From Nemertoderma westbladi (Eukaryota; Xenacoelomorpha; Nemertodermatida; Nemertodermatidae): DNA of 54,090 nucleotides. Where the stretch lies: NCBI GenBank assembly GCA_032718475.1, contig JAUCBJ010007710.1, forward strand, positions 1-54,090. Direction: 5' to 3'. Positions 20,387 through 31,388 of this stretch are shown in pieces (positions within the stretch are counted from its first letter, which is position 1; every line of letters starts with the position of its first letter). Both the position numbers and the translations under genes were made by a program. Under the pieces are notes generated by a model. That model was not told the DNA's origin and searched no databases. It worked only from the letters and a program-made list of their open reading frames with translations.

Positions 20387-23146
20387 TGATCAGGGCCCCA
20401 ATATACAGTTTTGTGTAACCGGGCGGGGCGACGTCCACCGCGGTCATGGGACTAGTGGACATAGGGGTGGCTGAAACCATAAGGGGGTGAGGAAGCCCCA
20501 CTGGAGAGTAGTTTGGAGGTGTAGACAGGAGGAAACGTCAATTTCTCGTCACAGTACGAGGAGGGGGTTCACACCGTGTAGTGCCGATTGGGCCCAACCA
20601 TGACCATGGTTCGCTTCCGGTCCCAGCGGTGCGAGCAGGGGTCCTGGATGACCACAGGGTCATGGACAGCAAGGAACGGGAGATTGGGCAATTCGGGCAG
20701 TGCGGAGTGACTGGGACAGAGTGTCGAGAATCATGTGAGACTTACCCCAGCACTAGCAGGTAGTATACTGGTGCAGCACCAGCTTGGATTTGAGTTGTTG
20801 CATATGGGTGTTTTCCACTTCTGAGAACTATATGCAGTCTAAAATTGTGACCAGGGAGAAGGTGGTAAGACCGAGGAGGAAGTTGTGGAACTTCTGGATG
20901 CCCCAGACTACTGCTACAAGTTACAACTCAATAGTGGCGCATGAAGACTCTACCGGCGTAATTAACCGAGATCCACATTCTATAAGGAGCCTCTCTGTCC
21001 TGTGGCGCTGGAAAAGGGCATAGTAAAGCCTTTTGAGACGAGAAACATCAGTTATGAGCATCGTGTCGATGGAGACATCGGATGTGGTCAGAACCAGAGA
21101 GGTATAGTAAGGGCCACCTTGGTGGCATCAAAGGCACGGGTACGGTCGTCGGTTGACCAGATATATGGCGATTTCATCGATAGGTGGGGGCAGAGTGGTA
21201 GGAGCCTCTCAGATATCTCGTAGGAGAATGCAGTGAGTTGATCTACAAGCCCAATAAAACTTTGGAGATCGGTTAGAGTTTCTGGATGAGGGAAGGAAGC
21301 TATAGCAGAGAGTTTACTGGGGTCGGCATGGATGCCATCTGTCCTGACTAGGTAGCTGCCAAATTTCACATTGGAAACTTAATGGGAGTATCCCAAGATC
21401 CGGGCAAACCGATTTGCTAAGAATCTGTCCCTGCATCTCCAGAGAGACAATGATTTCCATTGTGGCGGAATTTCGGCTGGACGAGATGACGGGGGGTAAG
21501 GCGACTGTGAATTTGTATTGGTAGTACATTGGCGGCGATGAGATCCAGGTTGGTGGAAGAGAGGAGATCCTTCCCAACTCCTCCAAGTTGCGCCACTGAC
21601 TGGAAGCTCACAATCAGGTAGTCCAGTTTGCATATCGCCACGAGGGATTCTAAGCGGTTAATGGAGTTGCGGTATAGGATACTGCGTACGCAGAATAAGG
21701 TTCCTTTGAGGAACCGCTGGATTGGCACACCTGCTGGAAGTGTCCCTTCTTGCCACAGCTGCGGCAGTGAACTTCGCGGGCAGGCAGGGCATACAGATTT
21801 GTCGGAATGCTGTGCTTGCACACAATTTCCACAAGTGCGGGTGCAATTGTTCTCCTTGGTGGAGGAAGATTTTCAGGGTTGCTGGGAACCATTCTATGGG
21901 GGCATCGAAGCACCCTGACACATTGGAGAGTGGCCATCACGTTGTTTGTATTGGGAGATTTTGAATACTGAGTGGGAACTCCCAAATACTTGGGTGTTTG
22001 TAGTGCTGTACTCCCAGTTCTGACAGATAGTGCGAGTTTCTTCTAGAGAGGGCCGAGGTAGTATTTTTAGGAGTTTCTGTTGAGTCTCTGTAAATTACAA
22101 ACCAATGAGTAACTGAGTTACTATCTGGTTGTCCTGGCACTCCACGCCCAGTTCTGGGATTTCGGCGAGATGTTTCAATGACTGGTAGAAGTCATCGAAA
22201 GTTTTAGATGCGCCCTGGTGGCTTCTGTGGAATTGCATGCAGTCGACATTGATGCTATGTTTACCGCAGAGGCGTTGTTCAACAAATTGAGAAATCGTAG
22301 CCGTGTCCACCTTGTCACTGTCCGGATCAGTTCCACGGTATATCGGACAACGTCGTGTAGGCCTGATCCTAAGGCGGTGAGGAGTGTATGTAAACCTGTT
22401 TGCTGGGTGGAAAGGTTTCTGCACTCTCTCTGACAACAGGGACTGCTGTCCCAACTGTCCCATCAGCGGCTAAAGGCGGGCAGTTCGACTGAAATATCAA
22501 TTCGGTCTAGATTGCTGACATCCAGAGTGCACTGACAAGTGGGGGCTGCATGTGGTGCAATGGGTTGTCCTATAGGATGATCTGCAAATTGTGGATGGCC
22601 GAGCTGGGCGAGAATGTCCACTAAAAGACAGTTGGCAGCCACTGCTGCCACATGTTCTTCCCAATGTTCTTGTTGTTGCTCCTCCACACAGCATTGCGTG
22701 TTTTCCTGCTACTGAGCCATGAGTTCCAGGAGTTGCACACTGGGTTGGCCACCGGTAGCCACGCGGGAGAGTGTATCAGCGATCTGAGTGTTGAGTTTCT
22801 TTTGAAGTGTTGCATCGGATGTTTTCGATATCGTCGGGATACTACTGGCGTCAGCACAATACTGAATCAGTGAAGGGAGCCGCAGGGGAGAGGTCTTACC
22901 AGCCAAGATCCTCAGTAGAGGAAGCAAGCATCGTTATCCGCCGTCATACCGTGAGCTTAGAGGACGTTGGAAAGCATTGGGATACCGAACATGTGGCGCT
23001 GAAGTTTAGCACGGAGAGCATTATCATATTGTCTTATTTACATTGTATATTTAATACACCGCGTCACTCACCCCACAACAATTCACTTATTATTACTGAA
23101 GTTTAGCACTGAAGGCACATAGGAACAGAACTACTGAGCAGCGCCA
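20387..23146 (-). pseudogene. Ty3/gypsy internal region, heavily deleted (copy 2)
   Basis: Read from 23,146 downwards. Gag-like frames (about 22,930-22,090) include IADTLSRVATGGQPS and NVDCMQFHRSHQGASKTFDD. A retroviral zinc knuckle, CRSCGKKGHFQQVC, lies near 21,770. Only the end of RT remains, with TDGIHADPSKLSAI and FPHPETLTDLQSFIGL (21,369-21,250). RNase H relics follow (ATIELQLVAVVWGIQKFHNF near 20,900). The integrase core is gone: sequence jumps to a C-terminal chromatin-side tail (WDRKRTMVMVGPNRHY near 20,600). Most of RT and integrase are therefore deleted and every frame is broken. The element cannot be autonomous. Confidence 0.82.
23131..23146 (-). other. primer-binding site of gypsy copy 2
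   Basis: In element sense the LTR ends in ...ATTACA and is immediately followed by TGGCGCTGCTCAGTAG. A TGG start directly after the LTR is the standard place for a tRNA primer site; I did not identify the tRNA. Confidence 0.6.
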
Positions 23147-23450
23147 TGTAATGTTCTTGGTTCGTAGTATTATAAACTATTACAACGTACAAAACAAACA
23201 GAACACAATAAACCTATAGCGACTTCAGTACTCTGTACCCTGTACACTGAGCAGTTGTACCTGCTTTTATACTAAAAGCACCGACAGAAATGGAATGCGC
23301 AGAACGAATGCGATGTTCTCGAATCAAAGGAATGTTCTATCTAATCACAACTGCATATGGGGCGAGCCACATGCAAATATTGTCTAACCTGCATTTGGGG
23401 CGAGCCATATGCTATATTTTGTATATCACCGCCATATGGATATCACTACA
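23147..23450 (-). repeat. 5' LTR of gypsy copy 2 (304 bp)
   Basis: In element sense it begins TGTAGTGATATCC and ends GAACATTACA, giving perfect TGTA...TACA termini, and it is followed directly by the primer site. It contains two GGGGCGAGCCA words (about 23,358 and 23,396). Confidence 0.75.
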
Positions 23451-23727
23451 ATTAAGGTTCAGGTTCATTAATTAAGTTAATTAACTTCACAGAATCCTTC
23501 TAATACTTAAAATTTTTAATGAATACAATATTACTAAACACTAATTCCATCATCTTGAATACTTTATAAAGTAAATACTGTACATTAGTTGCCGTAGTTA
23601 CTGTCTGTATAAATTGATGGTTTAATCATTTCAAAAAATTATCAAAACTTAAAGATTTATACTGTTTTTTAGTTTTCGAATTAAAATTTAAGATAGCAGC
23701 CTCCTCTCCAAGTTAAGGTATTCAAAA

Positions 23728-24438
23728 ATGGGCTATCATCATACCAGATCACTCTATGCACTTTACATGGCAGTAAACATTACTGTTTGTTACAGTGTAA
23801 TATGTTATCATGAAGTTGTAGTAAATGTTACAACTACTAATCAAGTGTTACAACAAGAGATGCTTGATAAATTGGCAAAATTAGAACGTGGCAATGAACG
23901 TTGGTTCGAATATACTGGGTTCACAACTTCTCGATATGAAATAGAAAATATTCGAGACAATTGCACCGAATGTCTTGAAGGTTACTACCGAATTATCAGT
24001 GTTCATGAAGATAGTGGTGATGAGATCTTGCTTGATGCATATGTTCATAGGTGCATCAAAGAGGATAATGAGATTCCAGCGGAACGGTTCTGCTTGGCTC
24101 TAGATGAAGAGAGATGCATACTATTCAAGAATCAATTTGAACAAGACCACAGTGCAGGAGATGGCGATGCCGACCCGGGCCAAGATCGCTTTGTACGCCA
24201 GATTTCCTATATTGAGGATTATATGCTATACGGATCTTCCGTCACATACGATTCATGTCAATCCAAGTGCTGTGCTGGTAAGTGTCCTGGTCACCTAACC
24301 TGGAAAGTTGGTTTAGCTACAACAACTAGCAACATTGAAACAACAGAAGAGTTCGTCACCACAGAAAGCAGTTCGGTGATCCCCAAACCTCTAATAGCTA
24401 TGGTTTTATTGATGGTTACATTTAATGCGGCAGCTTAG
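23728..24438 (+). CDS. small secreted or GPI-anchored Cys-rich protein, unrecognised
   Basis: Uninterrupted 236-codon frame from ATG (context AAAAATGGGC), single exon as far as visible. Residues about 8-27 are hydrophobic (LYALYMAVNITVCYSVICY), suggesting a signal peptide or signal anchor. NIT, NVT and NCT glycosylation sequons lie in the N-terminal half. The middle is acidic with scattered cysteines (DNCTECLEGYY, HRCIKED, RFCLALDEERC, SCQSKCCAGKCPG). The C-terminus is a Thr/Ser-rich stretch (ATTTSNIETTEEF) followed by ESSSVIPKPLIAMVLLMV and FNAAA, a layout typical of a GPI attachment signal or a short membrane anchor. Several AATAAA-type signals follow within 130 bp. I do not recognise the family. 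It is intact while nearly everything around it is transposon debris, so it is probably a real host gene. Confidence 0.7.
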   Translation: MGYHHTRSLYALYMAVNITVCYSVICYHEVVVNVTTTNQVLQQEMLDKLAKLERGNERWFEYTGFTTSRYEIENIRDNCTECLEGYYRIISVHEDSGDEILLDAYVHRCIKEDNEIPAERFCLALDEERCILFKNQFEQDHSAGDGDADPGQDRFVRQISYIEDYMLYGSSVTYDSCQSKCCAGKCPGHLTWKVGLATTTSNIETTEEFVTTESSSVIPKPLIAMVLLMVTFNAAA

Positions 24439-24716
24439 ATGAATTCTGACTGAGAATGCCATTCAAACTTTACTTAACTCATAAACTACATATATCATCC
24501 AAATACTCATGACTTTGTAATAATTATTATAAACTAAAATTATAATATTTAATATAATATAAATAAATTATAATTATATTATAGGGGCCTAATATCATAT
24601 ATCATAATATAAACCTATTTATATATATATACTATAGGCCATATATCTCTAAAGGCCTATGTCATTATTTTGAACAGAAAAATGTTAAATGACATATATA
24701 CACAATACATATACAA
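24439..24716. other. AT-rich 3' flank
   Basis: Very AT-rich sequence with ATAAATAAATTATA at about 24,560, which could supply the poly(A) signal for the gene ending at 24,438. Confidence 0.4.
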
Positions 24717-25090
24717 TGCTATAAATTCACATTTTCAGGTTTTCTGTGGCGCTGATTATAATGGAATGCGTTTGTAATTTATCGGATCATTGCTACTCGT
24801 ATTTTTTGGCATATGGTAAATGTTGGTGCTTGCACCAAATTTCGCACCCATCACCAAAAAGTACAAGTTTGAGATGCCCAGTGCCGTTTTTATTGATTCC
24901 ATCGGATTCAGGACCCTCATAAATACGAATAACGCAAGAAACATGATGATAATATCTATTTATCAATTTCCCTTTTAAAAAATTTGGTGCTGGTACACAA
25001 ATTTTCACCAACCGCCGAAAAATACCAGTTTGAGTACTCTTATGCTATTTTAACTTATTTCATTGAATTTACAATCACCACAAACCGCAA
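24717..25090 (+). repeat. partial copy of the 165-170 bp repeat of the TTAA element
   Basis: Aligns with about 2,350-2,725: shared TATAAATTCACATTTTCAGG, GGATCATTGCTACTCGTATT, CACCAAAAAGTACAAGTTTG and CCATCGGATTCAGGACCCTC. No TTAA-flanked CCC ends were found here, so it is an internal fragment or a dispersed satellite. Confidence 0.85.
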
Positions 25091-25730
25091 GCTTTAGATC
25101 AGGCGGCGTCTCTGCAGGTTGATGCTGGGTCATGGTAAGGAGACATTGCCATAGTTGTATAAAACTTCATTGCTGCTGTGTGCATCACAGGCAATAATGC
25201 TATTGCATACCCTGCTCATCATTCTGTACATACAGTACATATGTTTCATACATAGGCCTACTGTATGATCCATAATATGTACTTGTGTCTTTAGCAGTTA
25301 GATCCCAGCGAGCATCACAGGCACCACCGCTGCAAGGAAAAGTGTGCCTTTAAATAACTTTTGAAGTATTTATCATAAACGTACTTGAGATAGATTGAGA
25401 TATTGAATCAAATATACAACGTAACTAAAATCCTTTCTTTCCATTGACACTCCTCTGATTTCCATACCAAACCCTTGCCTGGATTTGCCGACAGCAGGAA
25501 CTCTGGTCGAGACCAGAGTGAGCTTGACTAAGCCGAGAAGGTAGATATTATCAGCTAAAGACATGCACAAGAATCGTTGAGGGATTGCAAACTACGTAGA
25601 CCGGATGGAAACTACTCACATTTCTTATTATTATGAAACGCGAAGCTATTTTGTAGCCTATCAATGTTATTAATTAATTACATTTATATATTATATTTTT
25701 TGAAATCATTAACGTGTACTGTATTTCATT
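25091..25730. other. non-coding gap
   Basis: No supportable gene. It includes a repeated CATCACAGGCA word at about 25,186 and 25,313. Confidence 0.5.
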
Positions 25731-25766
25731 ATGTCGTAACGTCGAAAAGACGATACTTTAGAAAAA

Positions 25767-25889
25767 ATGAGCAAAGAAAATGGTGACATGTTCAGTAAAA
25801 CTGAACAAATGCAGACAATGACTCAGTTTACTTCAGTCAACCAAGGTGAAGATGGATCAAAGATTTATCACATCTGTTCGCGCTTTTAG
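25767..25889 (+). CDS. short ORF cut by the left 850-bp repeat
   Basis: From ATG 25,767 a frame rich in K, E, M and Q (MSKENGDMFSKTEQ, QFTSVNQGEDGSK) runs straight into the left edge of the 18.6 kb unit at 25,875 and stops 12 bp inside it. In the same frame an upstream codon series back to 25,740 is also open. If the flanks are rejoined across the element with the ATC duplication, a stop follows within a few codons. It may be a host exon end disrupted by the insertion, or chance. Confidence 0.2.
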   Translation: MSKENGDMFSKTEQMQTMTQFTSVNQGEDGSKIYHICSRF

Positions 25890-26726
25890 ACCTTTAGCAG
25901 TTTAACCTGCCAATTTTAGGTGTCTTCCAATTTATAAATCGACTTTAGCCTACAATTATTTATTACACTGGAATAACATTAGCCGAAACCAGTTAAGCAA
26001 CCAGAAAGTTATGGCGCGACCATTCACCCACTGTTAAGGGAGACTGGATTCGGGAGCTTGGATTTATTATTGCGTTGCAGACCTACTGTATTAATCGATA
26101 TAATCCCTGACAATATATTTACTTTCGGGGAAATATTAACAGTTCCTTTAGGACGTGGCGCTTTAAGTATAATAAACAGAGTTATGACTTATACTAATCA
26201 CAACTAGATGTCTTGGAGTTGCATAAAAGGCGCATTCTTTAGGAGATGCTTTGTTATCAATCACACCACCTCACACGACTTCACACTGATTTACACTACT
26301 TCACACTAATCTGCCGACAGTCACTGAATTTGATCATATATAAGGAGGATCACAACGGACACCTGTAGGTATTATGAAATAGCATTTAATTCACACAAAA
26401 CCACTATAATGTAAGTCGCAGTTGCTACCGGTAACCTGTCCTCTCACCTTCAGTAATCAAGAAGATTGGGGTTTTTGGGTTCTTTATCGGTATTCTCCAA
26501 ATATAACAATATATCCATCAACAGATATAACCATTAATACAAACAGTAAAATAATGCGGTGAATGCAGTAGTGCAGTTAATTAAGTAAGTATGAGAATGA
26601 TATGAGTCAAGTTAACAGTTTTAGGCTTCTATAATCCAAGGTATCAGCACAGCAGTGTAGCCAAAGTCTGAAACCTCTATAGAAACACAAAAGAATCCTA
26701 AGCCGGTGTTTTGGGCTTAGAAAATA
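25875..26726 (-). repeat. LTR-like direct repeat, left copy (852 bp; 3' LTR in gene sense)
   Basis: Matches 42,951-44,490 with only a few substitutions and short indels (e.g. about 17 bp missing from the other copy near AACCAGAAAGTT). On the plus strand it holds a TATA-like CATATATAAGG (about 26,337) and GCATAAAAGG (about 26,221); AATAAA lies at about 26,172. The high identity implies a young pair or gene conversion. Confidence 0.75.
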
Positions 26727-26917
26727 TAAGACAACTGAACTGACGTGCCTGGCACGGTTTACATAAGGCTAAAGCACACATAAAAAATGAAAATCGCTCT
26801 GATTGGCCGAACTGGCTGAGCCGAACAAAGAACCAAAGCTCCTTGCAAAAAGCTCCACGTGGACACAGCTGATAGATGTCGTCATCGGAGTTCCGGTGTT
26901 TAGAGTATTATGCGTAT

Positions 26918-27062
26918 TGCGGAAAAAACTAGCTTTTTATGTCCTCTAAAACACACATGCAGACTTAGCGGGTAAAAATCGTTTGTTATGTCCGCTAAAA
27001 TACCTACACGGTATATTGCGGAGAAAAATGGCTTATTATATCCGCAAAAGCTTTTACACCGC
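26918..27062 (-). repeat. three tandem hairpin-forming repeats in the 3' region of the unknown gene
   Basis: Plus-strand words TTGCGGAAAAAACTAGC...ATGTCC, TAGCGGGTAAAAATCG...ATGTCCGC and TTGCGGAGAAAAATGG...ATATCCGC follow each other about every 50 bp. Each pairs its GCGGR start with its YCCGC end (CCTC in the first), so an RNA from the minus strand would fold into three successive stem-loops. Confidence 0.6.
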
Positions 27063-27077
27063 TCCCAGAAAATGGGA
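27063..27077 (-). terminator. conserved 3' stem-loop downstream of the polyprotein stop
   Basis: In gene sense TCCCATTTTCTGGGA, 5-bp stem, about 60 bp after the stop at 27,137. The same structure sits 70 bp after the stop of the decayed copy (16,059-16,073). Confidence 0.55.
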
Positions 27078-27136
27078 TTTGAGTCTATAAAATATACAAA
27101 ATCACAGTTTCTAAAATATAGGAATACTCTAAACTA

Positions 27137-30100
27137 CTAGTCCTTCTTACGCGGACGGCGTTTACGCAGTTTTTTGAGGCTAGCAAGAGTCCTTTTCTCT
27201 TTGGGGCGAGCCACTTTACTAGGAGGGCTATAACTCCGGGGTGAAGGGTACAATATAATTGCATCGGAAGGTTTAGGATTGCGGTCAGTGTATCCGCCGG
27301 TCGAGGTACCCGGTTGATCGATATCAACCTCAGTGGAGCGAGGTCTAACAACTTGCAGCGCGCGTTTCAAGACGGCAGCTCTTACTGGTCCCTGACAAGT
27401 CGTCTGGACTAGGGCGGTAGGTGGACCGTGAGTAGTGAGAAATTTCCTCGGTTTGATGGTTCTTTCTAACTCGCGTTCTTGAGCTCTATATTCATAAGGT
27501 CATCTATGAACCTCCTGTAGTTCGGGATGCGAGTTGACGAACAGATCACCATATTCTGTATCTTGAAGGATGAAGTTGATCAAGTTATAGGAGTTAAGAT
27601 CATTGGGGTTAATGTTCCTGAGATATTTACGAACAAATTTGGTCGAAATATTCTCGCCAACGCGCTTCATTAGTTCGTAACTCGGCGTGCGAGATTTTTA
27701 TTCCACGGACGCGAATAGATAAAGGTGGAACGCATAAACCCCTTCGTAGGCACGTCCAGGGTAATAGCGATGACGTGACTCACAATGTAAATCCGCGTTC
27801 GCTTCCCAGGCTCGGATATAGCGTAGGGTAATCATTTCATCTACACTTTCCAGATCGCGGTTGAAAGGGCAATCAAAGCTGGCATGTCCTTTAAGTTGAC
27901 AATGATGGCACTGAGTCATAAATTGTGGGCAGACTGCGAAAATGTGCAAGTCATTGAGTCGACAATATGCACAATAGATCTCCATCGTGGGCTGTTCATG
28001 GAAGTAGGAGCAGGGTACGTTGGAGTCCACTGGGGTGAAATGGTCTCGAGATGCGCACAATCGGCAACGTTTCCTAGAGACATAATTGGCATGTCGATAA
28101 TCGTACGTAGTGAGACATTGTGGACCTTGATACCATTCTAAAACGTAGTCGTTGTCACTGCTCCAGGGTGCTGTGGGCTGAATCTCCTCGGTTTCTAAGC
28201 ATATTGGTTCGTCTTCCAATTACATAGCTGAGGCAGGTGTAGCTGTCTCCTCAAGCGAACCCAGTGTCTGGACTTCCACGATAGAATAACCCGTGGGGAT
28301 TCGAGGTCTTGTATAACAGAGGAATGTAAGTTCTGTATACAAACGTCTTTGAAAATGGCGAATCCAGCGCTGTCTAACTTCTCAGCAGCGGAGTCTCTTT
28401 GGCTGAGCTTGGTCAGAGTGTGGTCCTTGAACTGACTATCAACGTTACGGAATGGAGTCAGAAAGCACCTAAAGCATTCAAAGCGGATGAATTTATTGTG
28501 TTCATCTAGCTTGGCGAGCTTAGTTCCAAGTATTAAGGGATGGGCGCGTATAGTACGACTGCACACATCGGCTAGCCAACTGGCAAATGCGGCGTTCTCG
28601 AAGATAGTGTATATAGCTAATGAGGGGCGAAGGGGAACACTCATAAAGCTATACACTACGCCAGGTGCGGTCAATGGTCCGTCAAAGTATAATCAGGAAT
28701 AATGATCTCCATATACTTGTTGATAGGTAATAGGGTTTCCGACCTTGAAATTCCATCCGTATTCTTGGAAGGCAAGATGTCCGATGGAGGTTCGTTGTAC
28801 TTTATTTATGCCGCTGGGTGTATTGGCATACATAGTTCGGAAGAAACCTTGGCCTTCTGCCCAGGGAGCAATCAGCTGGGTATCTACGAAAGGATACGGG
28901 ATATTCTCCATGTTCCTGAAGTCGTTTTGGAGATCTCCATAAACAGCTGAGCCGATTTTAAGGATTCTTTCATTAAACAACATCTCAAGCACGGGCTGGG
29001 GTAACATCGATCCATCGCTACCCATGGCCGGTTTACGCTCGGTGTCGGTGACGTAACGCTGTGCGAGTTCGAATTGTCCATGTCGGAGTTTCTTTTGTAT
29101 CTCGGTGAGAGTCTCAAAAGAATAATCGATCACATCGGAACACGCTCGAGTAAACACGTGGGTAGAACCAGCTAGTCCTCGTATGTGTATCATGCGCGTA
29201 GTTCCCAGTTCTCCGACTGGAACGCTACCTTCGTTATCGTAAGTGACAACTCCATACATTTCGATAACGTTAAGAGTTTCGTTCCACTCTTTAGTGGCGT
29301 TCTCTAGGGTCATCCCCACTGGATGCCATAAGGTGGCGCATTCATTAGCGTTAGGGAGATCCCTATACTTCAGATACTGTGTATTATACGTCTCTACATC
29401 TCCATATCTTTGTATTCTCTCTTCTTCGAATAATACCTCGAAATTCCAATGGACTAATCGAGTTTTAATAAATCCATCGAGATTATACGGCGCCGTTATA
29501 TCCTTCTCTATTCTGGAAACATTATAGGGTTTTCTGAATGAGTTTACTTTCACTAACTGATCCAGATGTTTCTGCAATTGTTCGAGTACGACAAGATCAA
29601 GAGGATTTATTAGTGGTAGAAACCTTAGACTATGGGTAGGATCTTCCGGTTTTACCATATAATATTGAGTTAGATTGACATAATAAGGGTGGTCTTTGAT
29701 CCCATAAAACGAGTTCGGTAAAGGTCTAGCGCGTATGTTGACCTCGTGTACCATACGACGGACAAGATCCGCTCGATTGTCCGGAGGTTCAACGAGTATA
29801 CCGTAGACACGAGCGGCCTCGATTGGCGGACGCTGTAACATAGGAGCGTCAGCGATAAGATCTCGGGATCTTAGGTTGATATCAACCGGTTGGGGTTGTA
29901 CCGTTGCGAAGAGTTTGTCTCCGAAATGGGGAACCATCGAGGGATGAATGATGGTTTTGGAATAGAGATCAGTCATAAGGATTTGAGCTTCGGGTTGGGC
30001 TAAAGCTGCTTCTTCTCTCTCATCCATTTCGATGTGTTTCTCCTCGAGCTGATTTTCCTCCGCTTGTCGTTGTAAGCATTCATCTAAAAACTCTTGTAGA

Positions 30101-31388
30101 GAATAGGTTCGTCCAAGTTCGATGTCTTCCTCGAGGTTCTGGAATTCTCGATCGAACTGTGGTAAGGCCAACTCCTTCACCGATTGGACTTGTTGCTTCA
30201 ATTTACGTTTCTCTAAACAATCGTACGTTCCTTTTCCGATCTTCTGCCGAATAGCGTCTAACGCGTTTTTTGTAACGCTCTCCTCAACTTCGGTGACGGG
30301 TTGTATCGGGGTTAAACCGGGACGATTGTAAGGGTTGAACGGCGATGTAAATGTCCGCGTCCCAATCCGGATAGGTAGGATGGGCGAATATCTAGCGAGC
30401 CCACTACCGGAGTGCCACCGATTAATTGTTTGGGTAACACCAGATCTTTGAACAGTGAGTACAGTTCGGGAGGATCCGTGATACTATTAGGATCAAGAGT
30501 TTGAGGTCTCACTAGGGAATGAGGAGGTCTGACCGAGTATTCCGGAACTCTGATCATGGGTTTATTTAAGGATCGTTTGAGTCGAGCGAGCGTAGGTGAT
30601 ACGTCAAACAAATTTCGCTCGAAACTCCCGTAAGTATAGCGAGTAAAACTGTGTTTAGCGCAACGTCTCCGCGGATGTTTATGTCTTTCCGTTTGTTGGT
30701 TAGGTCTAGGGCATTCATCACAATAATACCAAAGACGCACGTCCTGTAAGGGAAACGCGGGTGATCGTACTCCAGTTTTACAATATTCCTCCATCTGTTC
30801 GAAGCTATCCGGGACAACAGGTAGCGGTCGATCGGCGGTAAGATACATCATAGTGAAATAGAGCCGTTTGAGTTCTATCATAGGGTCATGATGTATACCT
30901 TGAGGATATCGAGTTTCTAGATTTTGTTGACTGGCAATATTGAGATATGTTTCTCTCAAGAATTCCAGATATTCGTTGAAGTCGCTGCGTTTATCCGGCT
31001 CTTCAACGTCTTCTCTTTCGAGTCGGTTTCGAATAGAATTCTCGTGTTTGATTCTCGGTTTGTTGTTCCGACTCCGCTGGGTATGATATTTAAATAGAAC
31101 CATTTCCCTTTCGGTGTCTACATCGTCCGTATCGTGTAAATCAATAGGATGACCAGTAGTTAAGAAGTCCATATACGTACCATTACGATGCGTATAACGA
31201 GCGGTGAATTTTCTATAGTCCAATTCACGCGTGAGTTGTTCCTTGGACATGGGCGGTTCGATATAACGGCCATCGTCCTCCATAGTAGTTGGACTAGCGT
31301 CGCCGCATATTAAGCTATCAACAAACACTTGCAACGGTAAGGTATATCGCTCTCTGATACCAAGATCATCTTCTATCAACTCAGTCAT
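27137..31388 (-). pseudogene. unknown polyprotein, about 1,417 codons, with N-terminal Cys/His motif, C-terminal zinc-knuckle array and basic tail
   Basis: Starts at ATG 31,388 and ends at TAG 27,137. It is open over long segments: 31,388-30,312, 30,201-28,693 and on in the same frame to about 28,285, then 28,219-27,698 and on to 27,137. Breaks: a frame change near 30,350, another near 28,285, and in-frame stops at 28,693 (TGA where the old copy has an Arg codon), about 28,220, 27,698 and 27,500 (TGA where the old copy has Arg). Residues 223-246 form CxxC...HxH...CxxH. Around residues 1,105-1,170 lie three CCHC-like motifs (CRLCASRDH, CAYCRLNDLHIFAVC, CHHCQLKGHASFDC), the last a classical zinc knuckle. 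The tail is KKLRKRRPRKK. No RT, integrase, protease, polymerase or membrane segment was seen. A structural, nucleic-acid-binding role (gag-like) is inferred; the family is not recognised. Confidence 0.75.

Noticed and set aside
28195-28674. Separate small genes at 28,674-28,195, 28,219-27,698 and 27,370-27,137
   Set aside because: They share frames with, and align as parts of, the single long polyprotein; their apparent starts are not ATG or follow in-frame stops that the older copy lacks.
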